A stretch of 64,000 bases of DNA from Myxococcales bacterium (lineage in GTDB: Bacteria; Myxococcota_A; Polyangia; Polyangiales; Polyangiaceae): assembly GCA_016720545.1 (NCBI GenBank), contig JADKKK010000007.1, forward strand, positions 186,001 to 250,000. Reading direction: 5' to 3'. Of the stretch, positions 50,420 through 58,019 are shown piece by piece. The position numbers were made by a program, and so were the translations under genes. The notes below the pieces were generated by a model that saw only the letters and a list, made by a program, of their open reading frames with translations, was not told where the DNA came from and made no database searches. Position 1 is the stretch's first letter. Every line of letters begins with the position of its first letter.

Positions 50420-53400
50420 TCAGGCCTCTCCTCTGACTCGGAATGACGGCGGAGGCCGCAGGGAAGGCGTCCCGTGCGCCACGTCGGGGGCGAGCCAAGC
50501 GTAGACGACAGGGAGCACGATGAGCGTGAGCACGGTGGCGCTCAGCAGCCCACCGATCACCACGGTGGCGAGCGGCCGTTGCACCTCCGATCCGGGCGCG
50601 GTGGAGAGCGCCATGGGGACGAACCCGAGTGAAGCTACGAGCGCAGTGGTGAGCACCGGGCGCAGCCTCAGCTCAGTGGCCTCTCGGATCGCGCCGAGGT
50701 GTGTGCTCCCGGCCGCCTCGAGGTCCCGCGCGAACGAGACGAGCACGAGGCCATTCAGCACCGCGACCCCGAAGAGGGCGATGAAGCCGACGCCAGCGGA
50801 GATGGAGAAGGGAATACCGCGAACCGCGAGCGCCACGACACCCCCGACGGTGGCGAACGGCACGTTCGAGAACATGAGCGCGGCGAGCCTCGCGGACCGA
50901 AATGCGAGCCAAAGCAGGAACCCGATGAGCCCGAGCGCAATTGGCACGACGATCATCAGGCGCCCTCGCGCTTCTTCGTAGTGCTCGAACTGACCTCCCC
51001 ACTCGGCGCGGTAGCCGACGGGGAGCTTCTGCGCCCTCTCCACGGCGGCGCGTGCCTCGTTCACCACGGTGGTGAGATCGCGCCCGCGCACGTTGAACTC
51101 GACGGTGAGACGGCGGGACTGGCTCGCTCGGCTCACCTGCGCGGGGCCGGTCACGAAGACGATGTCGGCCACGTCACCGAGAGGGACGACCTGACCGCTC
51201 ACGGTTCGCAGCGGCAAGGTCCGCAGCGGCGCGGCGTCACCGTCGTACGCGTGGCGCGTCTTCACGACCATCGAGAAGCGCCGTTCGCCCTCCAGCACCT
51301 GGCCGACCGAGAGCCCCACCGACAACGTCTCGGTGAGCTGGTTCACGTCTTGTACCGTGAGCCCGTACCGCGCCAGCTTGCGGCGATCAGGTACGATACG
51401 GAGGTACCGGAGGCCCGCCACTTGTTCGACGCGCACGTCCGCGGCGCCCGGCACGCGGCGAATCGTCTTCGCCGCGACGTCACCGAGACGCGCGAGCTCG
51501 TCCAGATCGGTCCCATAGAGGAGCAAGGCGACGTCTGAGCGAACGCCGGCCACGAGCTCGTTCGTGCGCATTTGAATGGGCTGCGAGACACCGCCGGCGA
51601 CCTCCGGAGTCTCTCTCTCGACCGTCTCGGAGACCTGCTTCGCCAGGTCCTCTCTCGTGAGGCCTCTTCGCCACTCGGAGCGATCGGCGAGCAACATGTA
51701 GACGTCCGATTGCTCGAGCCCCATCGGATCGGTAGCGATCTCCGGCGCTCCCGCCCGCGATACGGCGTGCTTCACTTCGGGAATCTTGAGCAAGGCCCGC
51801 TGGAGCTCGGTGTCCGTCCGGATCGTCTCGCTGAGCGCAGCGCCCGGCAACCGCCGCGCTTCCACGAGCAGGTCCCCTTCGTCGAGCTGCGGAATGAACT
51901 CGGCGCCGAGCCGGCTCCCGCACGCGACGGCCACGCCGAGCATGGCCACGGCAAAGCCAACGGCGAGCCCGCGGCGTTTGAACGCATGTCCGAGCAACGG
52001 CACGAAAGTCGCGTGTATCCTGCTTAGTAGCCATGTCTCCTTGTGCTCCCTCCGAGGCACGAGCACGAGGCTCGCGAGGACGGGAATCAAGGTGAGCGAG
52101 AGCAGAAACGCCCCCGCGAGCGCGAGGAGCACGGTCGTGGCCATCGGGCGGAACATCTTCCCCTCGATTCCACTGAGCGTGAGAAGTGGCAGGTAGACGA
52201 TCGCGAGGATGGCCTCTCCGAAGAGGCTCGCGGAGCGAACCTCGAGCGTCGCGGACTCGACCACGGTCGTGCGCTCCTCCGGGGTAAGCTCCCGCCCACG
52301 GTCGCGGCGCGCCTCCGAGAGCCTCCGTTCGGCGTTCTCCACGATTATCACCGCGCCGTCCACGAGCAGCCCGAAGTCGATGGCACCGAGGCTCATCAGG
52401 TTCCCCGACAGACCGAGCGCGTTCATGGCCGCGATCGCGAAGAGGAGCGAGAGCGGGATCACGATCGCGACGACGAGGCCCGCCCGGAGATCGCCGAGGA
52501 GTGCGAAGAGCACCAAGATGACCAGCGCAGCACCCTCAGCCAGGTTCATGCCGACGGTCCCGGTCGTGCGGTTCACTAGCACCGAGCGATCGTAGAAAGG
52601 TACGAGCTTCGTGCCCGGAGGGAGCGAGGGCTCGATGGCCGCGAGCTTCGCCTTCACGGCGGCCGTGACTGTGCGCGAGTTCTCGCCGAGGAGCATCATG
52701 GCGACGCCGAGCACGGTCTCACCCTTGCCGTCGCGCGAAGCCGCCCCGCGCCGGAGTCGCGCGCCGAAGTGGACGTCGGCGACGGACGCGAGGGTGATGG
52801 GAACACCCTCCGTGGTCGCCGCCAAGACGACGTTCCTCAGATCGTCGAGGCTGCGTACGAGGCCGTCGGTGCCTATGACCACGTGCTCGCGATTGGCCTC
52901 GAGGTAGCCGCCTCCCGCGTTGGCGTTGGCCATGCGCAGGGCGTCGATGACCTGCGCCGTGGAGAGCCCCGCGGCCTGCATTCGCCCAGGGTCGAGTTCG
53001 ATCTGGTACTGTCGGTCTTCCCCTCCGAAGCTGTTAACCTCGACGATGCCAGGGACAGCGCGAAGGGCGGGCGCAACTTGCCAGTCAAGCACCTCCTCGC
53101 GCTCCATGAGCGTGAGGGATTCGTTCTCGACCGTGAACTGGTAAATTTCACCGAGCCCCCCGGAGTTCGGCCCCATCTCCGGCTTCCCATAACCCTCGGG
53201 GATGGCCTCTTGGGCTTCGCGCATGCGCTCGTTGACCTGCTGCCGCGCGAAGTAGATGTCCGTGCCGTCCTGGAATACGACGGTCACGACCGAGACGCCG
53301 TACTTGGAGATGGACCGCACCTCCGTCGTCTTCGGAATTCCAGCCATCGCGCGCTCGACCGGAATGGTCACGATCTTCTCCATCTCGGTCGGCCCTAGCG

Positions 53401-53569
53401 CGGGCGAGGCCGTGATCACCTGCACCTGGACGTTGGTGATGTCCGGGACGGCGTCGACGGGGAGCGTCGTGGCGGCGCGCAGGCCGATCGCAAGAAAGAG
53501 CAGGGTCGCGAGCAAGACGACCGCGCGATTTCGTAGGGCGAACGCGACAATGAAGGCGAGGACGGCCAT
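50420..53569 (-). CDS. czcA: heavy-metal efflux RND transporter, CzcA family
   Basis: 1049 residues, full length for CzcA. TM4 carries the heavy-metal RND signature AIDFGLLVDGAVIIVENAER, the D-F-G-x3-D-G-A-x3-V-E-N form associated with Zn/Co/Cd/Ni exporters rather than Cu/Ag. N-terminal signature LRAATTLPVDAVPDITNVQV and repeated TM blocks fit. It pumps metal from periplasm or cytoplasm through the adaptor and TolC-like channel. Start is one base after the adaptor stop, so the three genes form an operon (C-B-A order). Confidence 0.95.
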   Translation of the reverse strand: MAVLAFIVAFALRNRAVVLLATLLFLAIGLRAATTLPVDAVPDITNVQVQVITASPALGPTEMEKIVTIPVERAMAGIPKTTEVRSISKYGVSVVTVVFQDGTDIYFARQQVNERMREAQEAIPEGYGKPEMGPNSGGLGEIYQFTVENESLTLMEREEVLDWQVAPALRAVPGIVEVNSFGGEDRQYQIELDPGRMQAAGLSTAQVIDALRMANANAGGGYLEANREHVVIGTDGLVRSLDDLRNVVLAATTEGVPITLASVADVHFGARLRRGAASRDGKGETVLGVAMMLLGENSRTVTAAVKAKLAAIEPSLPPGTKLVPFYDRSVLVNRTTGTVGMNLAEGAALVILVLFALLGDLRAGLVVAIVIPLSLLFAIAAMNALGLSGNLMSLGAIDFGLLVDGAVIIVENAERRLSEARRDRGRELTPEERTTVVESATLEVRSASLFGEAILAIVYLPLLTLSGIEGKMFRPMATTVLLALAGAFLLSLTLIPVLASLVLVPRREHKETWLLSRIHATFVPLLGHAFKRRGLAVGFAVAMLGVAVACGSRLGAEFIPQLDEGDLLVEARRLPGAALSETIRTDTELQRALLKIPEVKHAVSRAGAPEIATDPMGLEQSDVYMLLADRSEWRRGLTREDLAKQVSETVERETPEVAGGVSQPIQMRTNELVAGVRSDVALLLYGTDLDELARLGDVAAKTIRRVPGAADVRVEQVAGLRYLRIVPDRRKLARYGLTVQDVNQLTETLSVGLSVGQVLEGERRFSMVVKTRHAYDGDAAPLRTLPLRTVSGQVVPLGDVADIVFVTGPAQVSRASQSRRLTVEFNVRGRDLTTVVNEARAAVERAQKLPVGYRAEWGGQFEHYEEARGRLMIVVPIALGLIGFLLWLAFRSARLAALMFSNVPFATVGGVVALAVRGIPFSISAGVGFIALFGVAVLNGLVLVSFARDLEAAGSTHLGAIREATELRLRPVLTTALVASLGFVPMALSTAPGSEVQRPLATVVIGGLLSATVLTLIVLPVVYAWLAPDVAHGTPSLRPPPSFRVRGEA

Positions 53570-53570
53570 C

Positions 53571-54770
53571 TCAGTCGTCCTCCGCGATGGCGGCCTTTAG
53601 CAGCACGCTCTTTAGGGTAAACGCCCCGGCCACGACGACCGCCTCGCCTTCCCGAAGGCCCGCGATCACTTGCACTCTTCCCGGGGCAGAAGCGCCGAGC
53701 GTGACGTCATGGCGCGTGAACGTGTCCACCCTCTCCTCGACGAAGACCACACTCTGTCCGCCGACCTCCACCACGGCGGAGCGAGGCACGACGAGCACGG
53801 GCTCTGTAGCGGCGGGATCGGGCATAGCCACGCTTCCCTTCCCGAAGAGGCCGAGGCGCAAGAGGCCATTCGGGTTCTCAAGGCGAATGCGCGCGACCAC
53901 GGTGCGCGCGCTGGGGTCCACCCTCTGGCCAATGGCCTCCACAGCGCCCAAGAACGGTGACAGTGGATACGCGTTGAGCACGACCTCGGCGCGTGCTCCG
54001 ACGACGAGGGACGAGAGATCCTGTTCGAAGACGCGGCCCAGGAACCACACCTGGCCCATGTCGGTGATTTGGCCGAGCACCTGGTCTGGCGAGACCGGCT
54101 GTCCGACGACCGCGTCGCGCGAGACGACCGAGCCCGAGATCGGCGCGCGGAGCGCCAGGAGCACGCCGCCCTCTGCGCCCCCCGCCCCGAGACCGGCGAG
54201 CTCGAGGCTGAGCGCGCGCGACTCCGCGTCCCGTGCGTCGGCGTCTGCTCTTGCGTCGAGGTACGATTGTTCGGACGTCAGCTTTGCCTCGAACAGCCCC
54301 TTGAGTCGCGTTTCGTTTGCGCGTGCTGCCTTCGCGCGTGCCGTCGACGAAGCGAGGGCGCCACGCACGCGCCCGAGGTCCGGGACACGGAGCTCTGCGA
54401 GCACGTCGCCCTTTTTCACGAGCGCGCCTTCTCGCATCGCCACGCGCTCGAGGCGCCCCGCGATGGGCGACGAGACCTTGGCCGTCCGGTCGGGGTCAGC
54501 CACGATCTCGCCCGCGAGCGAGAGGCTCTTCGCGAGGGTCTCTCTCTTGGCGGGCTCGGAGCGCACGCCAGCGCGCGTGCGCGGCTCGGCGTCGAGCTTC
54601 ACCACCTTGGGGAGCTCGGCGTGCTCGGCCTCGCCGCCGTCCTCGACCTTCTCCCTTCCTTCGGTCTTCTCGGTCGGCGCCCTTTGCGTCTTGCATGCCG
54701 ACGAGAGCACGACTGCGAGCCCGCAGGCGAGGATCCCGATGCGGCGCGCGGCGAGCGTGTCGCGCCTCAA
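53571..54770 (-). CDS. czcB: RND efflux periplasmic adaptor, CzcB family
   Basis: 399 residues, probably a lipoprotein (lipobox LSSAC). It has an acidic linker (KVEDGGEAEHAELPKVVKLD), then the adaptor core: SPIAGRLERVAMREGALVKK (first lipoyl half), a helical hairpin, and LRAPISGSVVSRDAVVGQPV (second lipoyl half), followed by beta-barrel and membrane-proximal segments (VLVVPRSAVVEVGGQSVVFV). The ATG overlaps the TolC-like stop by 4 bp. It couples CzcA to the outer-membrane channel. Confidence 0.92.
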   Translation of the reverse strand: MRRDTLAARRIGILACGLAVVLSSACKTQRAPTEKTEGREKVEDGGEAEHAELPKVVKLDAEPRTRAGVRSEPAKRETLAKSLSLAGEIVADPDRTAKVSSPIAGRLERVAMREGALVKKGDVLAELRVPDLGRVRGALASSTARAKAARANETRLKGLFEAKLTSEQSYLDARADADARDAESRALSLELAGLGAGGAEGGVLLALRAPISGSVVSRDAVVGQPVSPDQVLGQITDMGQVWFLGRVFEQDLSSLVVGARAEVVLNAYPLSPFLGAVEAIGQRVDPSARTVVARIRLENPNGLLRLGLFGKGSVAMPDPAATEPVLVVPRSAVVEVGGQSVVFVEERVDTFTRHDVTLGASAPGRVQVIAGLREGEAVVVAGAFTLKSVLLKAAIAEDD

Positions 54771-55999
54771 GGATTCCCTCGTTCGAGTGCGATGCCGCGC
54801 AGGGCTGCGAGGCGCACCGACGCGACGCAGGCCGAGCGCTTCGAGGCGACGCGCTGAACGAGGAGGTCGGCGAGGGCGTCCTGAGCGACGAACGCGTCCC
54901 TGGCTTGTAGGCGCCCCTTCTCCACCTCGTTGGCGAGCCTCGCGAGGCTCGCTTCCACGCGCGCCGCGCGAGCGTCGTCGACGACGGTGCTCGCATGAAG
55001 GAGCGCCGTGGCCTCGGCCTCGAAGGCGTCCGCTTCGCGCGCGAGCGCGACTCGCATGCCCTGTGCCTCGGTGCGCGTCCTCTCGGCCTCCGCCCGTGCG
55101 TGCGCGATCTCGCTCGATCGCGACTGCCCGAGGGGCTCCGGGAGCGGGATGGGGAGCGCGAGACCGGCACCGATCACGCGCTCACGGAAGCCATCGCTCT
55201 GCGCGAAGACCGACACGGTCACGTTCGGGATCCTCGATCGCGCGAGGACGGTGGCTTGAGCGTCGAGCGCTTCAGCCTCTTTCGTCAACGCGGCGATCCG
55301 TGGCGACGTCTCGTTGCGCGACGGGACCGCGAGCGGGCGGAGAGTACCATCGACCGCCGGGCTGCCGCTCGCACCGACGAGCCGAGCGAGGCGCACCTCG
55401 GCGGCGGCGAGCCGGCCTTCGACGACGATGCGTGCCTGCGTGCGCTTCGCGGCTTGCACCTCGCCCACGTCGGCGTCCACCTCGGCGACCGCGCCGGCCT
55501 TCGCCTGCGCGCGCGCGGTGTCGGCGACGCGGATCGCGAGGACCTCCACGCGGCGAAGCAGCGCGGTCTCTTCGCGGGCCGCGAGCACCTCGAAGTAGGC
55601 TGTCAGCGCCTCCGCGGCCACGTCGCGGGCCGTGGCGCCTCGCTGCGCCTCGCTCGCGAGGACGCGCGCTTCGGCCTCGCGCGAGCGCGCGCCCCGCTGC
55701 CCGCCGATCTCGATCTCTTGGCCAAGCTGACCGTACGCGTTGAACGCGGAGTCGCCCGTCGAGCGTCGCCCCGCGAGGGACAACGCGAGGGTCGGGTTGG
55801 AGGGAAGAAGCACCCTGGCGCGCTCGGCGTCGGCGCGGCGGGCGATCGTGGAGAGCGCCGCGGCGCGTACGGGGAGGCTCGCAGAGACCGCGCACGGGGC
55901 GACGTTGTCTCGCGTAATCGTGTTGCAAGAAGGCTCGGCCCGGGCTCCCCTCGGGAGAAGGAGGGAAGCGAGGATCGCGCCTCGAACGAGCAGCTTCAT
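54767..55999 (-). CDS. czcC: TolC-family outer-membrane efflux protein, CzcC type
   Basis: 410 residues with a signal peptide (MKLLVRGAILASLLLPRGAR, A). Two homologous halves rich in long Ala/Glu/Arg helices (ALTAYFEVLAAREETALLRR, AEAERTRTEAQGMRVALARE) and short strands fit the OEP/CzcC fold. It is the first gene of the minus-strand czcCBA operon, and its start faces the divergent sigma factor gene over a 120-bp, AT-rich gap. Confidence 0.9.
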   Translation of the reverse strand: MKLLVRGAILASLLLPRGARAEPSCNTITRDNVAPCAVSASLPVRAAALSTIARRADAERARVLLPSNPTLALSLAGRRSTGDSAFNAYGQLGQEIEIGGQRGARSREAEARVLASEAQRGATARDVAAEALTAYFEVLAAREETALLRRVEVLAIRVADTARAQAKAGAVAEVDADVGEVQAAKRTQARIVVEGRLAAAEVRLARLVGASGSPAVDGTLRPLAVPSRNETSPRIAALTKEAEALDAQATVLARSRIPNVTVSVFAQSDGFRERVIGAGLALPIPLPEPLGQSRSSEIAHARAEAERTRTEAQGMRVALAREADAFEAEATALLHASTVVDDARAARVEASLARLANEVEKGRLQARDAFVAQDALADLLVQRVASKRSACVASVRLAALRGIALERGNP

Positions 56000-56070
56000 G
56001 GGAGACCTGTCGGGGGGCCGTTACGAGGAGCGTGGTCGTTGCCGTGACGCTCGACTTCGCGGAATCTTAC

Positions 56071-56098
56071 CAACAATGTGATAATTCACTATCTGTTG
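56071..56098. promoter_or_regulatory. AT-rich imperfect inverted repeat in the divergent czc/sigma promoter region
   Basis: The 28-bp segment caaca...tgttg has 5-bp inverted arms and is strikingly AT-rich (ataattcacta centre) for this genome. It lies in the 121-bp gap between czcC and the ECF gene, where both promoters must sit. A regulator or sigma-factor binding site is plausible. Confidence 0.4.
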
Positions 56099-56120
56099 AA
56101 GTGTGCTAGCCTCGCTCGAA

Positions 56121-56702
56121 ATGTGGATCGAACCGGGCTCCAACACACCCGCGGTGCGCGTGAGCGAGGCTTGGGCTCGAGAGCGCGCGCGCCTGCTCCG
56201 GCGGGCGAAGCGCGCGGTCGGCTCGATCGCGGACGCGGAAGACGTTGTGCAGGACGCGGTCCTTGCCGCGATCCGGCGAGCCGGAGCCCTCCGCGACGAA
56301 GGGCGCCTCTCCGCGTGGGTGGGGCGCATCGTGGACCGGAAGGCCATCGACGCGACGCGCGCGCGAGCGCGGCAGGCTAGGGGGAGGGTCGACATCCCCA
56401 CGGATCACCTGGCCACTCCGCTCGTTGTCGCGACGCCGTGCTTCTGCGTGCGCGCCCAGGCGAGTCGACTCCGGCCGCACCACGCTGAGGTGCTTCGGCG
56501 GATCGACGAGCGCGGAGAACGTCTCGCCGTCGTCGCGACCGAGCTTGGCCTCACCACCAACGCGCTCACGGTTCGGCTCTTCCGTGCCCGTAGCGAGCTT
56601 CGGGACAGGATGAAGCGTCACTGCGGAACCACGAGCGCTCGCTCGTGCGACGACTGCGGGTGTGCGGAGCGCGAGTGCTGCGTGGCGGGCGACGAGGGGT
56701 GA
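56121..56702 (+). CDS. ECF sigma factor with Cys-rich tail (CorE-like)
   Basis: 193 residues from the ATG at 56121 (a GTG at 56103 adds six). Region 2: AKRAVGSIADAEDVVQDAVL; region 4: RRIDERGERLAVVATELGLT followed by TNALTVRLFRARSELRDR. Between them the linker has CFC (C-x-C), and the C-terminus has HCGTTSARSCDDCGCAERECC (7 Cys in 21 residues, cited to show spacing as C..C..C-C-CC). A linker C-x-C plus Cys-rich tail is the pattern I recall for metal-sensing CorE-type (ECF44) sigma factors of myxobacteria. Position between czcCBA and a CDF exporter supports direct metal control of efflux. Confidence 0.85.
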   Translation: MWIEPGSNTPAVRVSEAWARERARLLRRAKRAVGSIADAEDVVQDAVLAAIRRAGALRDEGRLSAWVGRIVDRKAIDATRARARQARGRVDIPTDHLATPLVVATPCFCVRAQASRLRPHHAEVLRRIDERGERLAVVATELGLTTNALTVRLFRARSELRDRMKRHCGTTSARSCDDCGCAERECCVAGDEG

Positions 56703-56769
56703 TTTCTCCGGCCACGCCGGGGCTCGCAGACCGATGGGGCCGGAATCTTCGCGATCGACTGAGGTGCAC

Positions 56770-57684
56770 ATGGCTCATGACCACGACCACCCCCACGAAC
56801 CCGGCGCCGAGAGCTACGGGCGCGCCTTCGCGATCGGAATCTCCGTGAACGTAGCCTTCGTCGTCGTCGAGGCGGCCTTCGGGATCGCCGCCGGCTCCGT
56901 CGCCCTCGTCGCGGACGCGGCCCACAACCTGAGCGACGTTCTCGGGCTCGCGCTCGCATGGGCGGCCCTCGCGCTTGCCCGGCGGAAGCCCACGGCGCAG
57001 CGCACGTACGGCCTGCGGAAGACGACCGTCCTCGCGGCCCTCGGCAACGCCGTCCTTCTCGTCGTGGCCGTCGGCGGCGTCGCATGGGAGGCGATCGGCA
57101 GGCTCCGGCACCCGGCGCCCGTCGAGGGAGGCGCGCTCATGGCCGTCGCGGCGGTGGGGGTCGTCATCAACGGGGTGTCGGCGATGTTGTTCGCGAAGGG
57201 CCGAAAGAGTGACGCGAACGTTCGAGGGGCCTTCCTGCACCTCGCCGCGGACGCCGCCGTCTCGCTCGGTGTCGTCGTGACGGGGGCGATCATGCTGCGG
57301 ACGCGCTGGACATGGCTCGACCCTCTCGTGAGCCTCCTTGTCTCCGGCGTCATCCTCGTGGGCACATGGGGCCTCTTCAAGAAGTCGCTGAACCTGGCGC
57401 TGGACGCGGTGCCCGATGGGATCGACGCGGAGAAGGTCCAACTCTACCTCGCGAGTCTGCCCGGCGTGCTCGAGGTCCACGACCTTCACATCTGGGCGAT
57501 GAGCACCACCGAGACCGCTCTCACGGCGCACCTCGTCATGGCGACGAACACGTGCGAGCCGCGCTTTCTCGGCGACGTCGGGGCTGCCTTGCGCAACCGG
57601 TTCGAGATCGATCACTCGACCCTGCAGGTCGAGCCTCGCGAGGCGCCCAATCCTTGTCGGCAGGGCGCGCCGGGAGCTCTGTGA
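56770..57684 (+). CDS. czcD: CDF-family cation efflux protein
   Basis: 304 residues, six TM segments. His-rich N-terminus (MAHDHDHPHEP). The metal-site motif in TM2 is VADAAHNLSD (H-x3-D), and in TM5 LHLAADAAVS (H-x3-D), both expected for a Zn/Cd CDF exporter. The C-terminal cytoplasmic domain is present (VLEVHDLHIWAMSTTETAL). Proton antiport of Zn2+/Cd2+/Co2+ out of the cytoplasm is expected. It lies 67 bp after the ECF gene, same strand, and presumably is in its regulon. Confidence 0.93.
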   Translation: MAHDHDHPHEPGAESYGRAFAIGISVNVAFVVVEAAFGIAAGSVALVADAAHNLSDVLGLALAWAALALARRKPTAQRTYGLRKTTVLAALGNAVLLVVAVGGVAWEAIGRLRHPAPVEGGALMAVAAVGVVINGVSAMLFAKGRKSDANVRGAFLHLAADAAVSLGVVVTGAIMLRTRWTWLDPLVSLLVSGVILVGTWGLFKKSLNLALDAVPDGIDAEKVQLYLASLPGVLEVHDLHIWAMSTTETALTAHLVMATNTCEPRFLGDVGAALRNRFEIDHSTLQVEPREAPNPCRQGAPGAL

Positions 57685-58019
57685 AGGCGAGCGCGCGTCC
57701 GACCACGCCGAGCTGGGCAGTCGGGCCGAACGACGAACGCACCACGCTGCGCGAGCGCTCCTGTTCCTCCGGCTCGGCGCGACCGGCCCGCGCGCACGTC
57801 GCGATGATGCAGGACGAAGTGGCGACCGGTCGCAATTGGCTCACCGAAGAGCGCTGCTCCTCGGGGCGACGAACCTCATCCCGGGCCCGAATTCGACCGG
57901 GATGGCGACTCACATCGCCTGGGAGCGCCGCCGCTGGGCCGGCCGAGCTTCAAGTCGTCTCCTGTGACGCTCGCATTCCATACAACAGCGTCGCGCGCTC
58001 AGCGCCCGGCGCCCGCCCC
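57685..58019. other. intergenic between CDF and glucosidase genes, nothing recognised
   Basis: Frames present are antisense extensions without family resemblance. The last 50 bp are probably shared 3' ends of the two converging genes. No terminator hairpin was confirmed. Confidence 0.5.

Noticed and set aside
57536..57913. minus-strand small gene between the CDF and glucosidase genes
   Set aside because: Overlaps the CDF 3' end, Arg/Pro/Ser-rich, no RBS and no recognisable family.
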